Part shown: positions 17,719 to 26,943 of the stretch, one piece after another
How the letters are laid out: the number at the start of each line of letters is the position of its first letter
Position numbering within the stretch: position 1 is the first letter of the stretch
Assembly (NCBI GenBank): GCA_963662515.1
Contig: OY759675.1
Coordinates: 3,410,001 to 3,474,000, forward strand
From: JAFGDI01 sp963662515
GTDB taxonomy: Bacteria > Planctomycetota > Phycisphaerae > Sedimentisphaerales > SM23-30
DNA length: 64,000 bases
Reading direction: 5' to 3'
The notes under the pieces: model-generated
What the model was told of the DNA's origin: nothing
Database searches by the model: none
What the model saw: only the letters and a program-made list of their open reading frames with translations
Position numbers and translations under genes: made by a program

Positions 17719-18489
17719 TTAGACATTGATATTATCGCTAATTATTAGTAATTTCTTTCTCAATAAGGGCCAGTCTTTAGTCTTTTCTACTTCTGAAAGT
17801 TCGGTTCCATCCTTAAATTTAATATTGCCACAGTTGTATTGGGCAATTACACAACATGCATCTGATAATTTGTAAGTATGGTAACTGCCAAACTCATCAT
17901 TCCAAGCAATATTATCATCAGTAATTATTAATTTTGAAAAATATGTAGGATGACCAAATGAATACTTCTTGTATATAATTATTGATAAAACAATTGCTGC
18001 GGAAATAAGAAGGTCTATTCCAGAACTATTGCCTCCTGAATTCATTATATATCCATAACAGACTCGGACAATAATACAAGCTACAATACCAAAGCCCAAC
18101 ATTTGAATAAACTTGATAAATGAAGTCTTTATATTGAGTAATGATTTCGGATGTGAATATTCCATCACATCCATTTCATTATATGCCTTATGAAATTGTG
18201 AAATATATGTATCTACAAGATTCTTATCATTACGACACAACACCTCAATCTCAGCATCGTGACAACACAAATATAATTTCAAAAGTGCATTAGTTTTATT
18301 ACAAAAATACAAACCTCGAATATCTTTCCATGCTATAATCATTTCTCTATGCATATTTTTTAATTGCAATTCTACATCATTGCTATCTTGTATTCGGTAT
18401 GGGCTTTTCAACATACCAATCTTCATCAGTATTGCAAATATAATTAAAATTATAATTATTGCAACTGTAAACATTATTAAATAGTTCAT
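17719..18489 (-). CDS. Membrane protein with PH-like tail, probable immunity of unit E
   Basis: 256 residues; GAGGAA before the ATG. An N-terminal helix (IMFTVAIIIILIIFAILM), a soluble stretch with cysteines, two more helices (FGIVACIIVRVCYGYIM, LLISAAIVLSIIIY), then a C-terminal strand-rich segment (KLIITDDNIAWNDEFGSYHTY) reminiscent of bacterial PH-like domains of small membrane proteins. No family assigned. Directly follows unit E by 16 bases. A+T rich. Confidence 0.65.
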   Translation of the reverse strand: MNYLIMFTVAIIIILIIFAILMKIGMLKSPYRIQDSNDVELQLKNMHREMIIAWKDIRGLYFCNKTNALLKLYLCCHDAEIEVLCRNDKNLVDTYISQFHKAYNEMDVMEYSHPKSLLNIKTSFIKFIQMLGFGIVACIIVRVCYGYIMNSGGNSSGIDLLISAAIVLSIIIYKKYSFGHPTYFSKLIITDDNIAWNDEFGSYHTYKLSDACCVIAQYNCGNIKFKDGTELSEVEKTKDWPLLRKKLLIISDNINV

Positions 18490-18504
18490 TGATTATTCCT
18501 CGTA

Positions 18505-19662
18505 TTATTCACCAGAAGTTAAAGATGGCAATCCACCCCATAAACTAAAGAAATACTCATAAAATGACTGAGCACTTTCTGCCATTGCAACTCCTCCGGC
18601 TGCACCATATCCTGTTCCATAATTACCCCAAGAGCCGCCCACTACTCCTCCAATCATTGAAACAGAAGCTCTGATCGACATAGTTTTAATGTCATCACCA
18701 TAATAGTATGAATCAATTAAGCTCGTACTCAATGCAGCCATAGCCCCTTGAGCAGCCCAGTGCTCACCTGTGGCAGCCATAAAATATCCTAAGCTGGACA
18801 CAGACCTCCCTGCTAATGCCGAAGCACCTGCTCCCATTCCACCTGTAACAGCCCCGCCTATTGCCCCTTTAATAGCCGACAATAGTAAATCCTGACCTCT
18901 GGTGCCACGCAAATAATCCACTGTTCCGTTAATTGAAGCACCAATTAACATTGATGTACCAATATCACCAAAACTGAATTTACCACTTGGGTCAAAGCGG
19001 TTTATCGGGTCATTAAGGCAATACAAATACTGATGCAATGTAAGCGGCTCTTTGAAATCACCGAGAACAGGATCGTAGCCATTGAACCTCGCCATATACG
19101 GAGAATAGAGCCTTGCCCAAACATAGTATTGAGCGAGTTCTGAATCATAATTATAGCCAGCGAAGCGGATATTGTTCGTAACCGTCTCTGTCGTTTGCGA
19201 TGTTAAATCTTCGCCAAACGGCGAGTAAGTATAATTATTAAGTACCGATATATTCCTGTTGGTAACAACTCGCACGCTACCCAAGCGGTCATGGATGTAG
19301 TAACGCCGATTCTGGTTGCTTCCATCGGTACTCATTACCAGCATATTACCATAGTAATAATTCTTCTGGGTGACCTGCCAGTTGCCGGAAACATTGGTCA
19401 TCTCCAGCAGAATCTTGGGAACTTTGCTGGAATAATCCAATATGTATTTCTTTTCAGATACAACTGAACCGCTGGCATTGGTTTCAACTCGACCAACTCG
19501 ATTGCCCATCGGATCATATTGATAAGTTACAGTTATATCCGAATCAATCAAGCTCGTTGCGGTTTGCATCTTGCCATCATAAGGCATTGCCTGCACCAGA
19601 CTGCAAACGATCAGGCATATAAACCATGCTATGCAATATGTCTTGTTCGATATTGTTTTCAT
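18505..19662 (-). CDS. RHS unit E: type-2 leader, shortest leadered core
   Basis: 385 residues. The type-2 signal peptide (MKTISNKTYCIAWFICLIVC) ends QAMP and joins directly at YDGKMQTATSL, further into the core than in G or H. The boundary is FDPSGKF near residue 227. The ~158-residue tip is Gly/Ala-rich with membrane-like helices (GAIGGAVTGGMGAGASALAG, ASVSMIGGVVGGSWGNYGTG) and an acidic end. Likely a membrane-active tip paired with the membrane protein that follows; no family match. There is no clear ribosome site before the ATG. Confidence 0.8.
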   Translation of the reverse strand: MKTISNKTYCIAWFICLIVCSLVQAMPYDGKMQTATSLIDSDITVTYQYDPMGNRVGRVETNASGSVVSEKKYILDYSSKVPKILLEMTNVSGNWQVTQKNYYYGNMLVMSTDGSNQNRRYYIHDRLGSVRVVTNRNISVLNNYTYSPFGEDLTSQTTETVTNNIRFAGYNYDSELAQYYVWARLYSPYMARFNGYDPVLGDFKEPLTLHQYLYCLNDPINRFDPSGKFSFGDIGTSMLIGASINGTVDYLRGTRGQDLLLSAIKGAIGGAVTGGMGAGASALAGRSVSSLGYFMAATGEHWAAQGAMAALSTSLIDSYYYGDDIKTMSIRASVSMIGGVVGGSWGNYGTGYGAAGGVAMAESAQSFYEYFFSLWGGLPSLTSGE

Positions 19663-19820
19663 TAAGTTAGCTACAGAGTTTTTTTAACCACAGATAAACG
19701 CCGATTCACGCAGATTATTGCATTAACTTTGCGTCTCTGCGTCTTTGCGATTAAATATTCTTTTTCACCACGAAGTTTGGAAGGTCACGAAGTAATGCTA
19801 TTCAATTGTCAAAGAAATTC
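19663..19820. repeat. Dispersed-repeat spacer between units D and E
   Basis: AACCACAGATAAACGCCGAT, GCGTCTCTGCGTCTTTGCG, CACCACGAAGTTTGGAAGGT and a TTCAATTGTCAAAG tail, the same order as in the 14279-14484 spacer. No gene. Confidence 0.6.
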
Positions 19821-20522
19821 TCATTCTCCAGATAATGTATCAATTAGTTCTTCAGTTTGTTTTTTAACTTCATCCTCATCTATACACGAGACTAGAAATA
19901 ATTTACTACACAACATGTCACATTGCGAATCGATTTTTCCATCTGTAACTAATTTACCAATAATTCTAATAATTAATAGTCTCATATAATACGCTTTCGG
20001 TTGTGCTATAAATAAATCTATAAGAAAATTAGCGATATTAGTACAATCTATATTCAGTAAGGCTGACACAAGCGAGTCACAATTATTTGGTCTTTCATTG
20101 ATTAGTTCCATAATTCTTGGCAAAATACTTTCTTGAGATAATTCAGTCAATGTAATAGCCACCGCATCCTGAATGGCAATATTATCTGATTTAACCAGAA
20201 TCTCAGTAAGATATCCAATTGCCTGAGAATATTTAAGTTCACCAATTAAATATATTGCCTCACAAACCTTATCCGTATTTGTTTCATACTGAATAATATG
20301 TAATAAATTATCTATTCCAGTGTCAAGATTTTGATGCCACATGTGCCATTCAGCTAACTCGCTAATGTATTTACTTGGATTTGCAGCAACAAATTCCTTT
20401 AATTCGCAAATACTCCAGCCTTGCATCAAATGCCATAAGGTCATTTTTGCTTTACGGATCTCTTTTTCATCTAAACCATGCAATATTGTATCTATCAATT
20501 CTGGAACATTTATATTTTTCAT
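19821..20522 (-). CDS. HEAT-like repeat protein, probable immunity of unit D
   Basis: About 233 residues from ATG 20522 (MKNINVPELIDTILHGL), two bases after the RHS stop. An all-helical repeat pattern resembling HEAT/armadillo units (DNLLHIIQYETNTDKVCEAIYLIGELKYSQA, ..ILVKSDNIAIQDAVAITLTELSQ, ..SLVSALLNIDCTNIANFLIDLF). Its RHS tip shares the first half (AGNVTTTAQVALMAASAGMM) with the TPR-linked tips but has a different second half. Tip divergence thus coincides with replacement of TPR by another alpha-solenoid. Immunity by surface binding is inferred. Confidence 0.75.
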   Translation of the reverse strand: MKNINVPELIDTILHGLDEKEIRKAKMTLWHLMQGWSICELKEFVAANPSKYISELAEWHMWHQNLDTGIDNLLHIIQYETNTDKVCEAIYLIGELKYSQAIGYLTEILVKSDNIAIQDAVAITLTELSQESILPRIMELINERPNNCDSLVSALLNIDCTNIANFLIDLFIAQPKAYYMRLLIIRIIGKLVTDGKIDSQCDMLCSKLFLVSCIDEDEVKKQTEELIDTLSGE

Positions 20523-20524
20523 AA

Positions 20525-21832
20525 TTATTTTACCCCAGGCTTGCCCCAATCATTCCATGTTTCCCAAGCGTCATCCATTTCATCTTTTGTTAACGACTCT
20601 CCTCGTTTTCCAAATAATTCTTTTTTCATTTTTTCCATCCATTTTTTAAACTTATCAAATTCTGGTTCTTGGTTATAGCCAAAGTAATTATCTCTCTGCC
20701 CCTTTTTTCCACCTTTAAATAATTCTCCACTACCCATCATGAACACTTCGGTTTGGTACAACACAATCATCGTTTTATATTGATGTTCAAAAACGCTGCT
20801 AATCAAGTTACTTATAATACTATCACCCATTTGCTGTGCCATCATTCCGGCTGAGGCAGCCATGAGAGCGACCTGAGCTGTTGTTGTGACATTGCCCGCC
20901 AGAGTAAATCTGCCGTCAGGGTCGTAGTTATTAATTGGATCATTCAAGCAGTATAAATACTGATGTAAAGTCAGAGGTTCCTGATAATCACCAAGTACAG
21001 CGTCATAACCATTGAAACGAGCCATATATGGGCTGTACATTCTTGCCCAGACATAATACTGGGCAAGTTCTGAATCAAAGTTATACCCGGCAAATCTTAC
21101 ATCGTTTGCAACGGTTTCGGTTGTCTGACTTGTCAAGTCCTCGCCATAAGGCGTATAAGTATAATTGTTCAGAACGGATATGCTCCGATTAGTAACAACT
21201 CGTACACTACCAAGCCGGTCATGTATGTAGTAACGCCGATTCTGGTTACTTCCATCAGTTGACATCACAAGCATACTGCCGTAGTAATAATTTTTCTGGG
21301 TGATAACCCAAGTACCGGCAGTATTCTTTACTAACTCCAATAGTATTTTCGGCACTTTGCTACTGTAATCCAAAACATATTTAAGCTCTGAAACTATCTG
21401 ACCATTTGCATTTGTTTCAACTCTGCCAACTCTATTACCCATCGGATCATAATTGTAAGTAACTGTTATATCAGGGTCTGATATGCTGGTAGCAACCTGC
21501 ATTTTGCCATCATAGTCATAAACAAAATTGTGCATACCATCTGAGGTAAGCCACCCGTTTTTATCCCAGCTTACCGGATTACCGGCAATTTCCGAAAGCA
21601 TATTGCTTTCATCAGTACCATTGTTATCAAAATCATACTCAAATGGCTCAGTTAAGCCAGCTTCAGTTCTGGTTTCCAGATTGCCATCGAGCTTATAACC
21701 ATAGCTACCGCTCCAGCTTCCAATATTTGCACTTGTCAAAGAAGCAGACATAGTCTGCACTATCCCACTTGCGGACATACCGCAAGTGAAAAAGCTGATC
21801 AATACCCAGATTGTTAAGTATATGGTTCTCAT
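20525..21832 (-). CDS. RHS unit D: type-1 leader, HEAT-linked tip
   Basis: 435 residues. The signal peptide (MRTIYLTIWVLISFFTCGMSASG) passes through the palindromes into SLTSANIGSW, the same core breakpoint as B and J. The boundary is YDPDGRF near residue 309. The ~126-residue tip starts like A, C and J, then SDSIISNLISSVFEHQYKTM-like helices and a very charged tail (KFKKWMEKMKKELFGKRG, DDAWETWNDWGKP). The start codon lies inside TTAAATGAG without a visible ribosome site, so expression is uncertain. Confidence 0.8.
   Translation of the reverse strand: MRTIYLTIWVLISFFTCGMSASGIVQTMSASLTSANIGSWSGSYGYKLDGNLETRTEAGLTEPFEYDFDNNGTDESNMLSEIAGNPVSWDKNGWLTSDGMHNFVYDYDGKMQVATSISDPDITVTYNYDPMGNRVGRVETNANGQIVSELKYVLDYSSKVPKILLELVKNTAGTWVITQKNYYYGSMLVMSTDGSNQNRRYYIHDRLGSVRVVTNRSISVLNNYTYTPYGEDLTSQTTETVANDVRFAGYNFDSELAQYYVWARMYSPYMARFNGYDAVLGDYQEPLTLHQYLYCLNDPINNYDPDGRFTLAGNVTTTAQVALMAASAGMMAQQMGDSIISNLISSVFEHQYKTMIVLYQTEVFMMGSGELFKGGKKGQRDNYFGYNQEPEFDKFKKWMEKMKKELFGKRGESLTKDEMDDAWETWNDWGKPGVK
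21744..21788. repeat. Type-1 leader double palindrome, unit D
   Basis: GCAGAC/GTCTGC 21744-21758, spacer ACTATCC, CACTTGCGG 21766-21774, CCGCAAGTG 21780-21788. Shares the G-C outer pair with unit J. Confidence 0.75.
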
Positions 21833-22073
21833 TTAAGATTTTTTCACCACAAAGTGAGTACCTCCGCTTTTGGCGGAATCGCATAGAACGCAAAGAAAGA
21901 TTTTTAACCGTGGAGGTAGTGAAGATAGTGGAGAATTACTCTTACTCGTTACTGGCTACTCGCAACTGTTTTCTTTCTCCACTCACTCCACTTACTCCAT
22001 GTGAAATACTCTGAATATTAATTTCACCACGAAGTCGCGAAGATCACGAAGTAAATATAAACCGTTTCCACCA
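21833..22073. repeat. Dispersed-repeat spacer between units C and D
   Basis: CACAAAGTGAGTACCTCCGC, GCATAGAACGCAAAGAAAG, a GTGGAGGTAGTGAAGATAGT phrase, short runs of CTCACTCCACTTACTCCA, then CACCACGAAG and ATCACGAAG. No gene. Confidence 0.55.
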
Positions 22074-23246
22074 TTAATTTAGTCCTGCAAGAAATGCTTT
22101 CGCCTCTTCATTGTTTGGGTTTTCAATCAAAGCTCTACTGGCCTCATTTTTCGCTTGCTCAATATTATTCAGCATTTTATAACATTTCGCAATCTCAAAT
22201 GACATTGGTGATGGATTTTCACCATATACTATACTTCTTGCCTTTTGATAGTTTTCAATAGAAATAACATAATCTTTCTTTTGGCAATACAAATCAGCCA
22301 AACAATCAAATATTGCATAATTTTCAGAATCTATTGCAATAGCCTTCTTTGCAATTTGAATAGCATCATCAATACTCTCAGTACAAAGTGACAGATAAAA
22401 TAAAACACTAGAATTGTCAGGTTCAACGAGTAATACCTCATTATATATATCTCTTTGTAATTCATGTTTTATATTCCCTGACTTCCTTAAACACCATGCA
22501 AAATCCTTAAGGTTTTCAAGAGAACGATTCAAGGCAATAGTTTTTTCCAGATACAAAATTGCCGTGTCAACATCACCCAAAGACAAATAAGTCAATCCTT
22601 TTGTTTTCAAAAATATGTCTTCCTTGTATAAATGTTTTACATCTTCCATCTTGCTAAAATCTGAATTCTTCAAACAATTTACTACTAAAAGATATAATCT
22701 AGCTAATAAATCTCCTTGTGTCTCAGCTTCATACACAAGAAATGGCAAAAACACATAATCGATTGAAAAATCAAAATTATCAACTCCGATTGAACCACTG
22801 CCAGCTAATTCTTTTTGTAAAAGACTAGCAGTATGGTCATTAGGAAATTCATCCAAAACGCTATCGACTATTTTTTTGGTCTTTTTTATATCACCAGTCA
22901 TAAAATAACATTTTGCCAGATTGTTCTTCGCGCGTAAGATACTTGAGATATTTATATTTGAACCAAATGACTTAATGACATTCTTGTAAACATCAATTGC
23001 TTCATAATATTTTCTCGTTTCGTATAAAATATTAGCTTCGTAAGCAAGAAACATATTATGCCTATAATAATGTTTAAGTGCTTCCAATGTCACCTTAATC
23101 GCATCATCGTATCTTTTCCAATTACATAATACTCCTATCATGAAACTGTAAGCATAAAAATCATGACTGCCAGAATGTAATGTGTTTTCGCAAATAATAT
23201 ATCTTTCATAATCAGACTCTGCCTTTTTAAGTGATTCCATGTCCAT
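22074..23246 (-). CDS. TPR protein, probable immunity partner of unit C
   Basis: 390 residues of TPR-like helices (RYDDAIKVTLEALKHYY, DVDTAILYLEKTIALN, KDYVISIENYQKARSI), with GGAG five bases before ATG 23246. Paralogue of the genes at 4056 and 28743, sharing the near-invariant last repeat AKCYKMLNNIEQAKNEASRALIENPNNEEAKAFL. The middle has diverged, as expected if each protein tracks its own tip. Starts 9 bases after the RHS stop. Cytoplasmic (no signal peptide). Confidence 0.8.
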   Translation of the reverse strand: MDMESLKKAESDYERYIICENTLHSGSHDFYAYSFMIGVLCNWKRYDDAIKVTLEALKHYYRHNMFLAYEANILYETRKYYEAIDVYKNVIKSFGSNINISSILRAKNNLAKCYFMTGDIKKTKKIVDSVLDEFPNDHTASLLQKELAGSGSIGVDNFDFSIDYVFLPFLVYEAETQGDLLARLYLLVVNCLKNSDFSKMEDVKHLYKEDIFLKTKGLTYLSLGDVDTAILYLEKTIALNRSLENLKDFAWCLRKSGNIKHELQRDIYNEVLLVEPDNSSVLFYLSLCTESIDDAIQIAKKAIAIDSENYAIFDCLADLYCQKKDYVISIENYQKARSIVYGENPSPMSFEIAKCYKMLNNIEQAKNEASRALIENPNNEEAKAFLAGLN

Positions 23247-23255
23247 GATAACTCC

Positions 23256-25553
23256 TTATCCATCAATATAATTATTAATCAATTCCATAATTTTCATCAT
23301 TACCCACCACTTAACCAATTTGGGGTCTTTAGGTGGCGTATCGCCATTCCCAAGCATTTCTTCTGGATCAAAACTGCCATCTCCCCAAATACCATCCGGA
23401 GAATTCTCAAATCTCTTTTTACTCTTATTGTCTTTAATTTCAGAACCGAAAACAATCTCAGTCTGAACTACAGCAACAGTAACAATCAGATTGACCTGAT
23501 GTTTCATTATACTGGATATCAAAACACCTTTCATACTATCACCCATGCTCTGTGCCATCATTCCGGCTGAGGCAGCCATGAGAGCAACCTGAGCTGTTGT
23601 TGTGACATTACCCGCCAGAGTAAATCTGCCGTCCGGGTCGTAGTTATTAACAGGATCGTTCATACAGTATAAATATTGATGGAGCGTTAGTGGCTCTTTG
23701 AAATCACCAAGAACCGGGTCATAGCCATTAAACCTCGCCATATAAGGGCTGTACATTCTGGCCCAGACATAGTATTGTCCAAGTTCACTGTCAAAATTAT
23801 AACCGGCATATCTCACATTATTAACAACAGTTTCGGCTGTTTGACTGGCTATATCCTCACCATAAGGCGTATAGCTATAGTTATTTAATACAGATATATT
23901 CCGGTTGGTAACAACTCGCACGCTACCCAAGCGGTCATGAATATAGTAACGCCGATTGGCATTGTTGCCATCAGTTGACATAACCAGCATATTACCGTAG
24001 TAATAGTTTTTCTGGGTAACTTGCCAGTTGCCGGAAACCTTGCTCATCTCCAGCAGTATCTTGGGAACTTTACTGCTGTAGTCCAGAATATACTTTTTCT
24101 CACTGACCACAACGCCAGCAGCGTTCGTCTCAACTCGTCCAACTCTATTACCCATTGGGTCATACTGATAAGTAACAGTAATATCCGGGTCTACTATGCT
24201 TGTAGCAACCTGCATCTTGCCGTCGTAATCGTAGGTAAACGAGTGCATTCCATCGCTCGTCAACCAGCCATTTTTATCCCACGAAATAGGATTACCGGCA
24301 ATCTCAGAAAGCATATTGCTTTCATCTGTTCCGTTGTTATCGAAATCATACTCAAACGGTTCACTGAGTCCGTTTTCAGTACGGTTCTCCAGATTACCAT
24401 CGAGCTTATAACCATAGCTACCAGCCCAGCTTCCAATATTTGCACTTGTCAAAGAGCCTCGTCTATTATAATCGAAGCTCAGGGCATTGACAATATCCGT
24501 TCCGGAAGCAGGAATTATCGTTTCCGTGCCGGTTTTAAGTCTGCCCAGACCGTCAATCGTCACACCTGACAGATTATAATAATCGCCGGTGATAGCGTTA
24601 AGCTGGTTGTCCTTATTATAGTCATAAGTAACTGCAGTTTCGCCGTTCAAGCCAAAGCCGTTCATATAATCTAGCTGGGCAAGATTGCCATTGTCATCAT
24701 ATTGCCCCCAGGCATACCAGTTACTTGATGCCGGGCCGTTAAAACCAGCGGACAGCCGACCCGCCCAGTCATAATCAGCGAAGGTGCGATAAACGCCGTT
24801 GGGGTCAGCCGTCTCATCGTAAGTTATCCTCTGGTAGTCGATCTGGCTATCGCCCCGGCGACTGTTACCATAAATTGCCCCGTCGGGATATTGCACGCCT
24901 ACAATCTTATCAAAAGCATCGTAATTGAATGAATATTCGCCTCCGCTTACGCCAGAACTATCAAACTTCCGGCAACTTTCTATCCGGCCAAACGAATCCC
25001 TGTCATACTTCGTATAACTGCCGTCGGGGTAATCAACCTCTGTTAGATAACCCAGACTATGATATTTATACCTGATAAAATCAGATGAACCATCGGCGTA
25101 ATAATAGGCCTTGTTCTTTATCTTGCCATCATAATAATATTCCATCTTCTGCCTTAAACCAGAAGCATATAATATCTCCGTTAAATTACCTAAAATATCA
25201 GTCTTGCGCCACGAAGTCTTACCCTCACCATCATCTATCCGCACCCGGAATTTCGGCTGAGCGACGAACTCTGGCTGACCACTGCCCGGCATATTGGGGT
25301 CCATACAATCATTATAATAAATACTCGTTACTGCGGTATCAATACCATCCACATCTTCCAGAACCGCTTCTATTCTGCCCCGGCTGTCATAAGCGTATTC
25401 CGTATCCTTTAATATAGTCGTGCCGTTCCGGTCAAAATCTGTCACCCGCTTAACCTTATTATCGCCAGACATAGTCAGGACTATCCCACTTGCGGGCATA
25501 CCGCAAGTGAAAAAGATTAGCATTAAACAAATTGCCAGATATATGATTCTCAT
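23256..25553 (-). CDS. RHS unit C: type-1 leader, half core, TPR-linked tip
   Basis: 765 residues. The signal peptide (MRIIYLAICLMLIFFTCGMPASG) is joined at NKVKRVTDFDRNGTTILKD, a breakpoint used by no other unit. The core is more diverged from A, I and K than those are from each other. The boundary is YDPDGRF near residue 642. The ~122-residue tip is nearly identical to unit A through ..VQTEIVFGSE, then changes (KKRFENSPDGIWGDGSFDPE..KWWVMMKIMELINNYID). The start overlaps the PEP-CTERM gene by ATGA. The variable last ~60 residues are probably the specificity-determining part. Confidence 0.85.
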   Translation of the reverse strand: MRIIYLAICLMLIFFTCGMPASGIVLTMSGDNKVKRVTDFDRNGTTILKDTEYAYDSRGRIEAVLEDVDGIDTAVTSIYYNDCMDPNMPGSGQPEFVAQPKFRVRIDDGEGKTSWRKTDILGNLTEILYASGLRQKMEYYYDGKIKNKAYYYADGSSDFIRYKYHSLGYLTEVDYPDGSYTKYDRDSFGRIESCRKFDSSGVSGGEYSFNYDAFDKIVGVQYPDGAIYGNSRRGDSQIDYQRITYDETADPNGVYRTFADYDWAGRLSAGFNGPASSNWYAWGQYDDNGNLAQLDYMNGFGLNGETAVTYDYNKDNQLNAITGDYYNLSGVTIDGLGRLKTGTETIIPASGTDIVNALSFDYNRRGSLTSANIGSWAGSYGYKLDGNLENRTENGLSEPFEYDFDNNGTDESNMLSEIAGNPISWDKNGWLTSDGMHSFTYDYDGKMQVATSIVDPDITVTYQYDPMGNRVGRVETNAAGVVVSEKKYILDYSSKVPKILLEMSKVSGNWQVTQKNYYYGNMLVMSTDGNNANRRYYIHDRLGSVRVVTNRNISVLNNYSYTPYGEDIASQTAETVVNNVRYAGYNFDSELGQYYVWARMYSPYMARFNGYDPVLGDFKEPLTLHQYLYCMNDPVNNYDPDGRFTLAGNVTTTAQVALMAASAGMMAQSMGDSMKGVLISSIMKHQVNLIVTVAVVQTEIVFGSEIKDNKSKKRFENSPDGIWGDGSFDPEEMLGNGDTPPKDPKLVKWWVMMKIMELINNYIDG
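25465..25509. repeat. Type-1 leader double palindrome, unit C
   Basis: CCAGAC..GTCAGG 25465-25479 (one mismatch), spacer ACTATCC, CACTTGCGG 25487-25495, loop GCATA, CCGCAAGTG 25501-25509. Confidence 0.7.
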
Positions 25554-26629
25554 TGAAGTGTGTTTTTGCGACGACTTAAAATAATACTACCCGCTATCAG
25601 CATAGCCGCTGAAAGTGGTTCTGGGGTAACAAAGACATCAAATGATTGTGAATATTCGCCATAACCGTAGTTTAACGGAACCGCCGCAAATTTGGTGACA
25701 TCGAGATATTTATAGGTGGTAACTGACTGAATGGGCGGCCATACTATACCACCAATCCCACCAAACCCGCCACCACCGGGTATTACCGGTATGCCACTAG
25801 AACTTGTGGCTGTCAGAACATTATCCAAATCTACCTGATATACATAGTCATAGGTGGTCATCCAAAAACTGCCATCATTAGCGAAACATATGTTAGAAAT
25901 ATGCACCGTATCCAACCCTATAGCCTGACCATCAACATAAGCGGTTACTGAGCTACTGCCACTGGATAGTATATATGGATCGTTGATTAAGCTGGTAGCA
26001 TTGCCGGTTAAGGGGTCTATTTCATATAGTCCGTAGGTTGTGCCTGTAGTAGTTGTGCCACCAGTACCGGGCTGCGACCAATCCCAGTCACCTGGAGTAG
26101 GAGGATTGCTTATATCGTTTGGGATTGGGTGTGTTCCGCCTCCGGTTGTCGTTTCGGCAGATTTCACACCAATGATTCTTCCTGATGGGCTAACAGCTAT
26201 ATCGTAAAAACTGCCTATATCACACAGTTTACTTACTATGCCGGAATTATATCGATAAAGCGACGAATCTGTCATTGCGTATATGCTACTTCCGGCAACT
26301 TCGATAGTTTTAATACCAGCTATATCAACCACCGGATAATTTATCTCTGTCGCCACATCCAGCCGACAAATTGAACTGGTTTTGGTACTGATAAAATATG
26401 GCGTTCCTGCCGAATCAAGGGTTATTGATTTAGACAATTTGCCATCAAAATAATCGCCCCAAGGGTCATAAAATCTATCTTTTGGATATAGATCACCAAA
26501 TGTCTTTGCCTGTGTCTCCAGATTGACTACTGCATAGTCCCAACTGACATTGCAAAACCATGCTTCCATGGAACTGGCAAAACAGTTACTGGAAATACAA
26601 AATAATCCTATCAATAGTTTTTTCAACAT
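25550..26629 (-). CDS. PEP-CTERM surface protein coupled to RHS unit C
   Basis: 359 residues, paralogue of 10869-11951 over its full length: signal peptide (LIGLFCISSNCFASS), the same propeller-like blades (GSFYDIAVSPSGRIIGVKSA), and C-terminal PEPLSAAMLIAGSIILSRRKN. Most differences lie in the linkers (GGGTHPIPNDISNPPTPGDW). AGAGGTG precedes the ATG. Overlaps unit C by ATGA. Sorted by exosortase by family knowledge; no exosortase gene is in the window. Confidence 0.8.
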   Translation of the reverse strand: MLKKLLIGLFCISSNCFASSMEAWFCNVSWDYAVVNLETQAKTFGDLYPKDRFYDPWGDYFDGKLSKSITLDSAGTPYFISTKTSSICRLDVATEINYPVVDIAGIKTIEVAGSSIYAMTDSSLYRYNSGIVSKLCDIGSFYDIAVSPSGRIIGVKSAETTTGGGTHPIPNDISNPPTPGDWDWSQPGTGGTTTTGTTYGLYEIDPLTGNATSLINDPYILSSGSSSVTAYVDGQAIGLDTVHISNICFANDGSFWMTTYDYVYQVDLDNVLTATSSSGIPVIPGGGGFGGIGGIVWPPIQSVTTYKYLDVTKFAAVPLNYGYGEYSQSFDVFVTPEPLSAAMLIAGSIILSRRKNTLQ

Positions 26630-26742
26630 ATTACACCTCTTTCAATAAAATATATCAATTTAACATATCCTATATTATTTTATTCACCACGAAGTTTGGA
26701 AGGTCACGAAGGAAATAATTGTATCTCCAATCGATCTTTCTA
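26630..26742. repeat. Short repeat spacer between units B and C
   Basis: A+T-rich, with CACCACGAAGTTTGGAAGGT followed by CACGAAGG at 26684-26710. The upstream region of the PEP-CTERM gene; no further gene. Confidence 0.45.
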
Positions 26743-26943
26743 TTATCTTGTTTTCTTTTTATCATTTTCTTTAGTGTTTGTCAATTCTGGCAAATATATA
26801 AAAATCAATAATGACACAAAACTTATTGCAACAATAAATAAAATCATGGAAAACCATTTACCGCTGTTTAACGGATCAGCTTTATACCATGCGTAAAATA
26901 TTGACAATAGCCCAAATAATATAACAATAATTTTCAGTCTCAT
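26743..26943 (-). CDS. Two-helix membrane protein 2, probable immunity of unit B
   Basis: 66 residues: MRLKIIVILFGLLSIFYAWY, then KADPLNSGKW, then helix MILFIVAISFVSLLIFIYL and a Lys-rich tail. Overlaps the preceding small gene by ATGA, so the two are co-translated. Same plan as 16471-16653 (unit F). Two variants behind one tip suggests duplication with divergence of specificity. Confidence 0.65.
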   Translation of the reverse strand: MRLKIIVILFGLLSIFYAWYKADPLNSGKWFSMILFIVAISFVSLLIFIYLPELTNTKENDKKKTR

